Shown: piece by piece, positions 11,451 to 22,171 of the stretch
Numbering within the stretch: the stretch's first letter is position 1
Layout of the letters: every line of letters starts with the position of its first letter
Origin: Narthecium ossifragum
Lineage: Eukaryota; Streptophyta; Magnoliopsida; Dioscoreales; Nartheciaceae
Length of the DNA: 64,000 nucleotides
NCBI GenBank assembly: GCA_963920575.1
Contig: OY986965.1
Span: 1,735,072-1,799,071, forward strand
Direction of reading: 5' to 3'
Position numbers and translations under genes: made by a program
Notes under the pieces: model-generated
Told to the model about the DNA's origin: nothing
Seen by the model: the letters and a program-made list of their open reading frames with translations, nothing else
Database searches by the model: none

Positions 11451-11908
11451 CACAAGACATCAAGAGCACCAAGGAAAAACCGAAATCAGAACGCCGAAGG
11501 CGCCGCAGATGAGAAAATTGCTTATGGGGAAACATATACCTTTCGATTATAAGTATAGCATCACTTTCATACTGACGTGCGTGAAGTGAGTATTCTGGAA
11601 AGAAAATATTTCTTCTACAACCATGACAACGTACATAGCATGATGATCACTTAGATGTGTCTCAAAATAAAATAGAGGAATTATATTGCTCCAACAGGGG
11701 AGGAAATGTACGAGTTTGAGAGCGAAGAAAGCAAGGAGAAGGTTGAAATGGAGAACGATTCCTCGAAGCCCAGTTGATCAACTAAGTTAATTAAGATGGC
11801 ATCCAAGCTAGATAATGCTAGCAATTCTCTTATATATCAGTATTTATTGCAACGGGTTGAAGCTTTGAAGGATGTCATGGTGATGGAAGAGAAATTAAAC
11901 AGTACTAA

Positions 11909-14051
11909 CGGCATGTTTGGTTCGCACAAGGAATGGGAGTGGGAATGAGAATGGGAATGGAATGGGAATGGGATTGGGAATGGGCTATTACCAACGTGAT
12001 TTTGTGATATCAGGATTGGGAATAGGAATGAACCATTACCGTGTTTGGTATACAAACAAAAGCCTGGGAATGGAATAGGAATGAAGTACAAATGACTAAA
12101 ATACCCTCCTTTTCTTTTCTTTTATTTGTTGTTTTTACGATGAGAGAAAATTGTAAATGCAGGTGAACTAAGCTGGACAAATTATACAATACATATATTT
12201 TTAAATGGGTCACGTATTAATAAAGAAATAACGAAGGAAAGGCAGCAGCTAAATCTATATGATAGCAGCTCTAATTACTATTTAAAAATATTTAAAACAA
12301 AATTACTAAGATAAGAAATCCATCTCTATTCGGATAAAAACTCTGTTATTTACAGTAAGCTCGGTCTACCCCATTAATTAGTGAAATCAACAAACTCACA
12401 ATCACTAATTACCAACAAATGTACAACATCCACTAATAATTACTTCAACGCCAGGTACCATTACTCTGAGCGCCGCCGATGGAGTCCTCGGCGCGCCAGC
12501 AGCGTCGATGTTTTCATCACCTTGCCACGACCAACTATGTCCTTGAGGCTGGGCCGGACGTCCTCCCTGCAGAACTTGTTATACTCGATGGTGTCGCCAG
12601 AGGCCTTCGAGAGCTCCACAATCGCCATCCCCGGCGCCGCCTCAAACACCTTCGCCGCCACCACAAGCCTCCCCTTCCGCCCCTCTTTCCGCCCGTCCAT
12701 CCTCAGCCTCCACCCACCTTTCCCCCACCTCTCCACCCCAAAGCCCAACCCTTTCCCCACCCTCTCCAGCCTCTCCACCACCTCCGCCGTCGTCTTCCTC
12801 GAAGTGAACAACCTCCCACCTCTCCTCCTCCCACCCATCTCGAACAACCCCGACAAGTCCAACCCTCCGGCCGCGGCGAGGATGAGCATCGGAAGAGAGA
12901 GCAGCGAAAGAGAGGGAGCTCGGGAAAGAGGTGTTGCGGCGGCGAATGGAGGCGAACGGGTGGTGGTGACCAGAGAGAAAACATCGATCGAAGGAGAGAA
13001 GGGAAGGAGGCGAACAGGTGACCAGAGCTCGCCGCGCAGCTTGGGGAAGGAGAGGGGAGAAGGAGGTCGGTGATCGGGTGAGAGAGAGCTCACAGCGGAA
13101 GAGAGGAGCTCGGGGGAGAGGTGAGGGGAAGGATCGCTGCGAAGCTTGGGGAAGGATCGCCGTGGAGCTTGGGGAAGGAGAGAGGGGAAGAAGGTCGGTG
13201 ATCGGGTGAGAGAGAGCAGCGGAAGAGAGGAGCTCGGGGAAGAGGTGAGGGGAAGGAGGTGAAGGTGACCAGAGCTCAAGGAAAGATGAGGGGAAGGATC
13301 TCGGAGAAGATGAGGAGCTCGGGGAAGAGGTGAGGGGAAGGAGGTGAAGGTGACCAGAGAGAGGGGAAGAAGTTTGATGCATCAACTGAGGGGTGCACGT
13401 TCGAGGGGGGGCGGAAGAAGGGGTGCACGTTCGAGGCGGCCGGAGGAGAGAACAGGGGAGGAGAAGAGGGAGGGAGGGAGAAGAAGAAGAGATGCGCATA
13501 CCATCGTCCTCGTCGAAGCCCGTCACTAGCCCCGGCCGCGGCGGGGATGCGCCGTCCCTCTCGGCGTCGGTCAGCCGGAGGCTGAAGAGCAACGGCCGGT
13601 ACAAAAGCATGGTGCACAGCAGTGCTAAACCCGGAGAAGAAAAACAGGGGAGGAGAAGAGGGAAGATGGACGCGGAAGAGAGAAGAAGAAGAGAAGAGAG
13701 AAGGGAGACGGGGAAGAGGGACGGGGAAGAGAGACGGGGAAGAGAGAAGAGAAGAAGGAAAGGGAAGAGAGAAGAGGGCGGGGAAGAGAGGAGAAGAAGG
13801 AGAGGGAAGAGAGAAGAGCACGGGGAAGAGATCCGATCGCAGGGTAGTTTAGTAATTTTATTTTCTATTCCCTCAATCGTCCGGAACGGAATGAACCAGT
13901 CCGGGGTATGAGATGGGAATGGTCTATTCCCAAGTTGTCAGGAATGAAGCATTCCATTCCTGACATTAAGTCCCAACCAAACATGGGAATGGGATTTGAC
14001 TTGGGAATTGACCATTCCATTCCCAAGTTTTTTGCCCAACCAAACATGCCG
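11909..14051. mobile_element. PIF/Harbinger-type element carrying a host gene fragment
   Basis: TAA is duplicated at 11906-11908 and 14052-14054. The left terminus CGGCATGTTTGGTT is the exact reverse complement of the right terminus AACCAAACATGCCG. TWA target sites and TIRs of this form belong to PIF/Harbinger transposons. Both subterminal regions are packed with GGAATGGGA-type repeats. No transposase is present. The interior holds a piece of a CIPK kinase gene (12461-12889, minus) and, between 12890 and 13850, purine-rich tandem repeats built on GGGGAAGAGGTGAGGGGAAGG. The element thus looks like a non-autonomous carrier of captured gene sequence. Confidence 0.85.
12461..12889 (-). pseudogene. 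C-terminal fragment of a CBL-interacting protein kinase (CIPK)
   Basis: The minus frame from 12889 encodes LDLSGLFE, then FTSRKTTAEVVERLE, a KGRLVVAAKVFE segment, and the ending SLKDIV. These are, in order, the end of the NAF region and the PPI/KA1-like domain of plant CIPKs. The kinase domain and the NAF residues themselves are absent; upstream the same open frame is low-complexity serine/proline sequence with no family likeness. The fragment is intact as a frame but cannot be a kinase. It lies wholly between the inverted repeats of the element 11909-14051, so it is best read as captured host sequence. Confidence 0.8.
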
Positions 14052-14054
14052 TAA

Positions 14055-14440
14055 AGCTAGTTAGTTTACTATTGTCAGTATTTACTTACTTACGCGCAGC
14101 TTCCTCAATATATATTTTGGTTCCAGATCTTTAAGCGGGACCTGCTCAGATTGATCATGTTTATCTAGCTTTTTTCTTATTTTATAAGGTTTCTTAACTA
14201 TCTAATTAGACTATCTGGCTAGTTTAATTACTTTCTTATTTTGGTTTAGACTAGACTCTTTCATACTTCTTTGAGCTAGGTAGATTTTAGGCTTATAAAT
14301 AGGCCGGTAACCATGCATTCTTCAATATGTTGTTGCACCAACAAATTAAGATTGACACATTTATAGCATCTTGCAATTGTTGCTCCTTCCATCTTATTAT
14401 TCTTTTCGGAAATTAAACACTAATCCATCGACCCTAATTA
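14055..14440 (+). mobile_element. LTR-like remnant
   Basis: Sequence interrupted on the left by the Harbinger-type insertion. A TATAAATAGG box near 14295 followed by a pyrimidine-rich transcribed-like leader resembles the U3/R part of a plant LTR. Boundaries are not visible. Confidence 0.35.
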
Positions 14441-14613
14441 TCTAGGGTGTGCAATAACATCCTTACAACTCAACCATTAATGCCTTAAAAACTTAATTAA
14501 TATGAGTCCCTAATTAACCAAGGACTCAACATAGGAGAGCACTTTATGCTATTCTTGCAATTACACCTCAATTAAACTAATTATAATTGTCAAATGACGG
14601 GAAATTTGGGGTC

Positions 14614-16575
14614 CTATAATCCACTATCATAAGGTACTCCAGTTTGAGGCAACCAGTTGTCCCCTCCGATGAAGCTGCTGATGGTGAAATTACTTGCATC
14701 AGTGCTACTAATGGTAGCATGATACCCAGGCCACGTAACCCTCTGGCTAATGTTTGATCCCGGCCCGGAGTTATGGTACTCGGCGTAGTACAATGTGCTC
14801 AGGGCAAAGTCGCCGGCCCACGGCAGCCACCCGGCCGGATCGATCAAGCCGCCGATCACAGACTCCGTGACCACCGTCCTCGAGTACTGCTTCCATGGCC
14901 GTCCTAGGTACGTCGCCGTCGTCCCATTGCTCGACGCCAGCTCCGGCGCCGCCCCCACATTGCAGTCTTGGATCGACATCCCGGTGCTCTGGTTCGGGTC
15001 GGTCCGGCCCTGCGCCGTGATGGTGTTGCTCTGGCCTTGCATGGGCAGCCTGGCGTATATGTTGCAGTCCTGGAAGACTACTGCAGCGTTGCCAAACATG
15101 AAGTCTACTGTTCCATATATGTCACACATCCTGTATACCTGTCTGAGAGAGTGAGTATACAAGGTGTCTTGGTAGCCTTCCATGCTGCAGCTGTAGAAGG
15201 TGGACTGATCGGCGCCGCTCCGGAGGGCCACCGCCTGATGTTTCGCTGCGCCGGCCGTGTTCCGGAACGTCATGTTCACTGCTACAAACCCTTCTCCAAC
15301 CACAGCTGCAAGCAACATTGTCAGTTGTAAACTGATATTATATTACTCTAATTAACCATTAAATTCAAAAGCTCAAAAAACTTGAGGTTTTAATTAATTA
15401 TCATATCACATAGGCGTCAGATAAGCTCCACCTAGGACATTCTCCATGCTGCCATATAAGGATGCTATAGTCTAATAAGAATATATAATTAAGTTAAAGA
15501 TTCAATTACCAAATGTTGCAGAGTTGAATGTAGTCCAACCGTCGGCGTTGTTATGATCGCCGGTGATCACCGTCTGGTTGATGCCGGCACCGATCATCAT
15601 GATGTACTTCTTGCTCTTAGGAATGGATACGAATTCTTGGTACACGCCAGCGCCCACGGAGATAAGGAAGTAGCCATCGCCGGCTTTGGTGTTGTTGGGC
15701 GCGGCGGCCACGGCCGCGCCGATGGTGGTGAAGCTTCCCGTGCCGTCTTGGCTCACCACGACGGTGGCCGTGACGAGGACTTGGCTTGAGGATTGGAGAA
15801 TCCTGACCCTCGTCCTCGACTCCAGCAGCTTGCGATTTGATTCCGACATCCTCAGCGGCAATCCTCCTTCTTGGTTGATCTCTACTTCGTGGAACAACAA
15901 GCTCCTCCGGTGAAGAAGCCCCGGAGCCTTCTTGATCGAAGGTATTCTCACCGGATGGAAGCTAGAGTACTGCTGGAGTCCTCCACTCTTCTTTGGAAGC
16001 CAAGCACGGGCAAGGGCGAGCGACATGCTATAAAGCTTTGATCCATTGGTGAGGGGAGTATAGAGGACGTTCTTGACGCTAGACGCCGGCGCCACCTCCT
16101 GGAGGCCGGTGAGGCAGGTCTCTTGGTTGGTGATCAGCGCCGAGAGCAGTGCCCGCATGCTATCGGCTTTGCCGTCGACGAGGGTGGTTGTGGAGTTAAA
16201 AGTCACTCCGATCGTGGCCAGGAAGTCCTGGTTCAGCTCGGACATGAGCTGGCAATCTTCGAGCGCCCGGCGGACGCTCTCCGGCATCATCGACCGGCCA
16301 GCAAGGTACCGGTTCACGATGTCGAGGAACATTTGCGCATTATATAGAGATGTAGAGAGGGAGAAGCGACCATAGTCGTAGAGATTACCGGAACCGTACG
16401 CCGGGAGCACTGACTTGCAGTAATTGGGGTCGGGCGTCGATTCGCAGGCGGTGCCAGGAGCGACAGAAGCAGACGGCGGAGAGTACATAGACAATGAGGT
16501 GGGAGTGGAGAAGATGAAGACGATGGAGAGGACCAAAAGCACTGGTTGGCAACAAGAGAAGAGCTTGGAAGCCAT
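14614..16575 (-). CDS. Pectinesterase with PMEI pro-region (secreted), two exons
   Basis: Exon 1 is 16575-15510 and exon 2 is 15305-14614 with a 204 bp phase-1 intron, giving 585 residues. The order is a signal peptide (about 1-29), a PMEI inhibitor-like pro-domain (about 35-205), a basic processing site RKLL near 250, and the catalytic PME domain to the end. Catalytic signatures are present: [15 protein letters not shown] (Asp), YGTVDFMFGNAAV (Asp) and YLGRPWK (Arg). The enzyme removes methyl esters from cell-wall homogalacturonan; the pro-domain is normally cut off before or during secretion. It faces a second PME gene (22172-27087) head to head, and the intron sits at the same codon in both. 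No damage seen. Confidence 0.93.
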
Positions 16576-17250
16576 GGTTGTCTAGTTTGAAACCTTGGAA
16601 TGGTTGATATATAGAGGAATTAAGTGCGTGCATGCAAGTCTAGTAGCTAGGGACGACGTGCATGACTTTGAGAGCCCAAAGCTGCGTTGGTCTATAGTGG
16701 AGAACTATATGCATGTCTATAGTAGGGACAAGATTGCCGAACTCGCATTTAATTAAGTCAAAAGTATACTAGTCTATAAGACATCTGGCTCTTATTGGTT
16801 GGCAGATATAAGTATTTTTCACCGCTAGAAGCTAGAACTTCTTCTTATACTGAACTTATTAGGCATGCATGCAGGCCCACCTGGCTGGCCATATATATAT
16901 GATCCTGAGACCTGACTCATGGTGTTGGGGATTCTATAAGGAAGGTGAGTCCTTGTGTAGGGCTAGCTGTGTAGGTTCTCAAATCACTAGCTACATATAT
17001 ATAGCGTGTTTCAGCATCTAGATTTGAGGAATACAAATGAGAATGAATGCTATATATATAATTATATACCACCGACAGCATGTAGAATACTGAGAGCTAC
17101 TGTTTTTGCTGTACCCGTTTGACGAGAACACTGACTGAGCTTCATTTGGGCTGTTTATTTTCTATGAAAACCTAATTCCTGACGACCCGGAGGACATGTG
17201 AGGTTATGAGTTCCAACGAGAGGCGAGAGAGAGAGAGAGAGATCTTGACT
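16576..17250. other. Intergenic, 5' side of the minus-strand pectinesterase
   Basis: Mostly AT-rich with a short GA repeat at about 17226-17241. It should hold the promoter of the pectinesterase gene at 14614-16575, but no element is clear enough to name. Confidence 0.4.
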
Positions 17251-17312
17251 AGACCGCTTACGTAACATAGACCCAATCAAATGAAATGACGATATACTCT
17301 TGCAGGTTTTTG

Positions 17313-17600
17313 AAATATATATTTTTTTTTGTTGCTAATAGCTAAAAAGCTAAGTGAAACAGCAAGCCACACACACGTTACACAATTACGAGGTCCCAAC
17401 ATTGAGCAACCCTCGTCTAACTCGCCGCGCAAGGTCATCTGCCTCCGTGTTCGCCTCGCGCGGTATAAACATAAAGATGACTTCACCCAGAAGAGCAGCC
17501 AAGATCCAGTCTTTCCGCATAACGTTTTTCATCCCTGGTTGGCAAACCTCTCTCCTATTAATAGAATTGTAACATATCAGTCATTTTCTAAAATAAATTA
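17313..17600 (-). mobile_element. 5'-truncated LINE 3' end
   Basis: On the minus strand the sequence encodes IPREANTEADDLARR, the C-terminal RNase H region found in plant L1-type LINEs, then a stop, a short 3' tail and a poly(A) tract (T run at 17315-17330 on the plus strand). It is absent from the corresponding place in copy 1 of the duplication (near 630). The exact right boundary and target duplication were not resolved. Confidence 0.65.
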
Positions 17601-18409
17601 GAATGGAATCAGAAACCTACAAGAATTGTAGTGTATCAGTCATTTTCTTTATTTGGGCATGTTGTTAGCCGGACAAAATTAGCCACGGGCAATTCTAGAG
17701 ATATTTAAATTAAAAAATAGTTTATAAGCATACGAATAATTTCAAATTTCAAAGGAGTCTTAATATAAATTACTACTATTAGATAGGGTGCATAATGAGA
17801 AGCCCCTTCCTTAATTATCTGAAAAGAGAGGTAAATGAGGATCATGCATGGCCTCCTCCTCATGGGATAGTAATTAATGTTCATTCCCAGGACTATGTTT
17901 TTTTCTTCTTGTTTTTTTTAACTATATACATGTTTACAGCCTTTAAAATACAGATTAATTGCAAGCCATCCCCTGCAGTCCTGCATGTGCCCATTGGAAG
18001 CTGGAGCAATGTGTCGGCAGGAAAGTGCCAAGAGATGCTGCTGCTGCTGCATCATATGATTGATTGTTGCAGCACTATAATTAATGAGCAATCTAGCTAC
18101 ATTGGGCTGATGGTTTTGTACCCTTGTCATGTTCATGTTCACCAAGAATCATGTCCGTCCCTTTTCTTCTCTGTTGATTAATTAGCTCCAAGAGCTGAGA
18201 GGAAACAAAGAAAAAGAAAAGGAGCAGAACAAAGCTAAAAACAGAGCACAACCAGAGGAAAGAACACGACAGAGCCTTAGATCTCTTATCCTTCCCAAAA
18301 CAATAATAAAAACAGCTGCTTGGGCCGGACATGCTAATCGTTGTTATGATGGATACAGAATTCTTTGGAAAGAAAAACTAATAACAAAATATTCCTTATT
18401 ACGAGATTG

Positions 18410-18412
<3 letters not shown>

Positions 18413-18473
<61 letters not shown>
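18413..18473. repeat. (AT)n microsatellite
   Basis: About 30 AT units; the matching place in copy 1 (about 1416-1424) has only a few, so the repeat expanded after the duplication. Confidence 0.95.
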
Positions 18474-18477
<4 letters not shown>

Positions 18478-18569
18478 AAATTGAATGATTAGAATTAACA
18501 ATGATTGGCATATTCAAATTGAATGATCCAAAAGTTCTTAAGAAACTAGAATATTGCCAAGAACTCTTA

Positions 18570-20654
18570 GCCCCCGTTTGGGGGCTAAGAAATGGGGTAA
18601 AAAAATATATAATATTATTATATAATATTAATAAGAACATGGGTAAGAAAAAATGATAATAAGAAATGGGGTTAGTGGTAAAAAAAATGAAAATAAGAAA
18701 TGGGGGTAAACTTAACCCACTTTTGGTGTTTGGCTCAGAACAGGGGTAAGTCAGTGGGTTAAACTTGGGATAATGATAAGAATTGTAAAGTGTATAAAAT
18801 ATATAATATTATAATAGTGGATAAGTAAGTGGGTTAAGATTATAATATTTGAATAAACTATTAAATTAATTGAAATATATCTACGTAATGTGTATAAAAT
18901 ATATCCTATTATAATAGTGGGTAAGCTAGTGGGTTAAGATTATAACATTTGAATTAATTATTAAGTTAATTCAAATATTTGTACGTGAATTGTTTACAAT
19001 ATATAATATTGCATCAATGCATTACCATGCAAGACCCACTTATATTAATATAATAATAATATTTTAATATTTATTATTAAAATAATATAAAATAATGTTT
19101 ATACACATCACTGCATCCCTATGCAGACCCACTTATATTAATATAATAATATTATTTTAATATTTTATTATTAAAATAATATAAAAGAAAAATATTTTTT
19201 TGCATGATGTAGACCAATCATGATATGACATATGCCATGTGGACCCACTTATATTAATATTTTATTATAATAACATATGAATAATATTATTTAATACATT
19301 ACGTATATAAAAAAAATATTATGTGTAAGCAAAAGTTTTTATATGGTCATAAAAACATATACAAAAATTTTTATGGGCTCACAAAAATATTTGCACATAG
19401 AAAAACCAATACTCACAAAAAATGTTACTATGCACGTAAACATTTTTATACTATCATAAAAATATTTGCTTGTATTTTTAGAAGCACATAAAAAAAATCT
19501 AAGGGCGTAAAAACAATTAGAAGAAGGGTCAATAGGAGCTAAAAAAAAGGGTTTGTCAGTAGGTCTTAGTTTCTTTTTTATATGACAATAGGAGCTGATG
19601 GGACAAAAATGCCCCCCCGCGTCGGCTCCCCCCACCCCACCCAGCTCAATCCTCACCTTTTTTTTCCCTTTTTTTTATTTTTTTATTTTTGAAATTGGGT
19701 GTCCTCCTGCGTTGACCTCCCGCTTTTTTTTTCTTTTTTTTTTTTGAATTTTGACAAGTGCATTATATCTCCCACTTGTTAATTTTTGCAATTGGCAATC
19801 AAAATTTTCATAAATATTTTTTAATTTGTTTGATTAATTTTTTACTCAAGTTACTTTCCACAAATTTACAATTGGAAAAACGTGGAAAGTAACTTGTACA
19901 AGTTACTTTGTACAAATGTAACTTGTACACTTGAAAAGTAACTTGTATATTTATAAAAAAAAATGAAAAGTAACTTGTACAATTGCAAAAAATTGAAAAA
20001 TAACTTATACAATATCCAAAAAGTGGAAAGTAACTTGTATATTTAATCAACGAGACTCAAGTTAATTTCTACTAGTTACTTTCCATTGGTTTAATCTGGA
20101 AAGTAACTCAAGTTATTTTCAACGATTTCATCACCAAGAACACAAGTTACTTTCCGTAAATCGTGGAAAGTAACTTACTTTCCGTAATCATGAAAAGTAA
20201 CTTACTTTTCACCGGGATATGTTAGGAATATTGAAAGGGCATTTTAGTAATAAAAAAAGTATTATGCATTAAATGTCTTAAGAAAAAGGAATGAAGACCC
20301 AGTTCTAAATATTTTCATCTGAATGACCTAAATACCAATTAACCCAAAACAATTTCCTATGCGTAGTGTATTAAATAATATCAATAACATATTTTTATAA
20401 TAAAATATTAATATATGTGGGTCTCATATGGCACGTGTTATACCATGATTGGTCCACATCATGTAAAAATATATTATTTTATCATTATTTATATATTAGT
20501 ATTATTAAAATAATATTAGAATATATATGATGGGAGTAAATGAGGGAGAAACTTAACCTCATTTTTGGATTTAACCCTTTCAAAAAATTGACCCCGTAGA
20601 ATTTGGGAATAAAAATAGAGTCAAGAGGGTCCGGACCCCTTTGTCAACGGGGGC
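18570..20654. mobile_element. Harbinger-type non-autonomous DNA transposon, 2.1 kb
   Basis: TTA is duplicated at 18567-18569 and 20655-20657; the ends GCCCCCGTTTGG and (reverse complement) GCCCCCGTTGAC share nine terminal bases. The interior is very AT-rich with blocks of inverted CCCACTTATATTAATATAAT repeats (19025-19260 and 20390-20430). An array of short AAGTTACTTTCCA / GGAAAGTAACTT inverted motifs lies at 19845-20215. No transposase is seen. Copy 1 of the duplication has the undisturbed site ACTCTTAAGAAATT at about 1470-1485, which fixes both edges. Confidence 0.85.
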
Positions 20655-20997
20655 TTAAGAAATCATAATTGATGCTAGGATCGGCGTTGAGATCATTCAT
20701 TCTTAGGCCTGATCCCCACCGACACTCCGGGTCACTCATGGTCCTCTCTACTTTTCCGTCTTAAAGAAGAGCTCATCTCCATGAACACCATGCACTCCTC
20801 ACATGATACAACACGTTCCATTCGCCATTGCTCCTCCCAACCACCCTTATCTAACACTTCGTTTATATATCTATTTTATAAAATAAGATTTCATGACATG
20901 GCATTTGAGTTATATGTATCAAGTGCACATGTGCTGAAGGGGGAGAGAAGGAGAGAGAGAGAGGGGTAGTCATCGGATGGTTAGGCAAGGGATGAAA

Positions 20998-22015
20998 TGT
21001 GATTTGTGTATATAGCCACGCGACATGTCACCAATCGGTAGTGGAATATCGAATCTTTATTTTAGTGGTCTATCGATGAACTAGATCAATGGATCGGTAT
21101 CTCAGTACTGTTAGGAATTTAATGATAAGGGAACCAAGATGGGAAAGCAATATAAGAAGAAGAAGAAGAAGACGCGGGATTTTAACATGGAAAACCTTCC
21201 GGCAAATTACCGCAAAGGAAAAACCACGGGAAGAAGGGCTTCACTATGTGAGGAGATTTACAGACTCAATTTATCTAACTCTCACATATAAATCTCTCTT
21301 CCCTCCCAGTACGTTCTACGTACTTACAGATTTCTCTGCCTCTCTGCTTTCTCTCAAGCCTCTACAACCCTAATTCTTCTTGGTTGCCACCCGCTGCTTC
21401 CTATCAAGCCTTGCCCCAAAAAACCTACACCCACACCCTAATCAACCCTTATATAGTAGTTTAACTTATATAATGAGTTTCTCAGCCATTGGATCAACCA
21501 CCATCATAGTTAGCCAACCGTTTGATCAAGACCTCCGACGAGTCAACCGCCATAGAGTAATCAATGCTCATCCAATCATTGATTGTCCATCAATCAATCA
21601 ATGGCCTTACTAAATTGGTTGCCATACTTTGCATGTTGCCATGTTCTGGCTCTCGGGCATCATTGCGCCTCAACATCTCGAAGCTTCGACGCTCGACGCT
21701 TCGACGCCCGATGCTTCGACGCTCGATGCTTCGACGCTCGTCGCTTCTGCCATTGATGCCTCTCGAGCTCGACCCGTCGACGCCTCTGTCATTGATGCCT
21801 CTCGAGCTCGACCCGTCAACGCCTCTGTCGTCGACGCCAAACTTGACCTCTGTCGACCATGCTCGTCGACACCAATCTCATGGGGAGGGATTTCCCAACA
21901 AGTACTGATGGAATATACCAACGATTGAATCGATAGGTATCGGTAGTGATATACTGATCAATTGACATAGTCTATCGGTAACTTCAGTGGTTACCGATGG
22001 ACTATCGTTGGATTA
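20998..22015. repeat. ATCGGTA-rich repeat, split by a solo LTR
   Basis: Segments 20998-21103 and 21906-22015 form one unit rich in CGATGAACTAGATCAATGG and ATCGGTA motifs. It is related to 59920-60175, with the same GTGATTTGTGTA start and the shared CGATGAACTAGATCAAT block. The solo LTR 21109-21900 sits in the middle. The class of the repeat is unknown. Confidence 0.6.
21109..21900. mobile_element. Solo LTR, copia-like, with 5 bp target duplication
   Basis: Starts TGTTAGGA and ends TCCCAACA; AGTAC is duplicated at 21104-21108 and 21901-21905. No primer-binding site or internal genes follow, so it is a solo LTR left by recombination between two LTRs. It is related to the LTR that starts near 62766 (shared AAGATGGGA, CCTCCCGGCAAATYACCGC-like and GGAAAAACCACG blocks). 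Its last third holds short tandem repeats: TTCGACGCTCGATGC units at 21680-21745 and a doubled 36 bp unit at 21755-21830. Confidence 0.9.
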
Positions 22016-22171
22016 AAACAAAGATTTGACATCCTAGTATCGCTTCATGGCATGTGTAATCCACGCTGGAGCGGTGATGTAGTTGGCACGGGTTCCGGGG
22101 GTGCCCCGACTAGTATACCTATATGGAACACTCCCAATTGAATAGAGGCTTTAACTTTTATCAACGCCACT

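Larger units (their letters stand above)
17251..20880. repeat. Segmental duplication, copy 2 (expanded by insertions)
   Basis: Homologous to 561-1745. Three segments absent from copy 1 interrupt it: a LINE end (about 17313-17600), an AT microsatellite (18413-18473) and a DNA transposon (18570-20654). Outside those the two copies can be followed base by base with scattered substitutions and small indels. Confidence 0.8.

Noticed and set aside
12381..13911. Several long overlapping frames on both strands inside the Harbinger-type element
   Set aside because: Apart from the CIPK fragment (12461-12889, minus) they are low-complexity Ser/Pro/Arg/Glu translations of a purine-rich tandem repeat with no family likeness.
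21564..21928. Two open frames with repeated LRR-like or DAST text
   Set aside because: They arise from 15 bp and 36 bp tandem repeats within the solo LTR.
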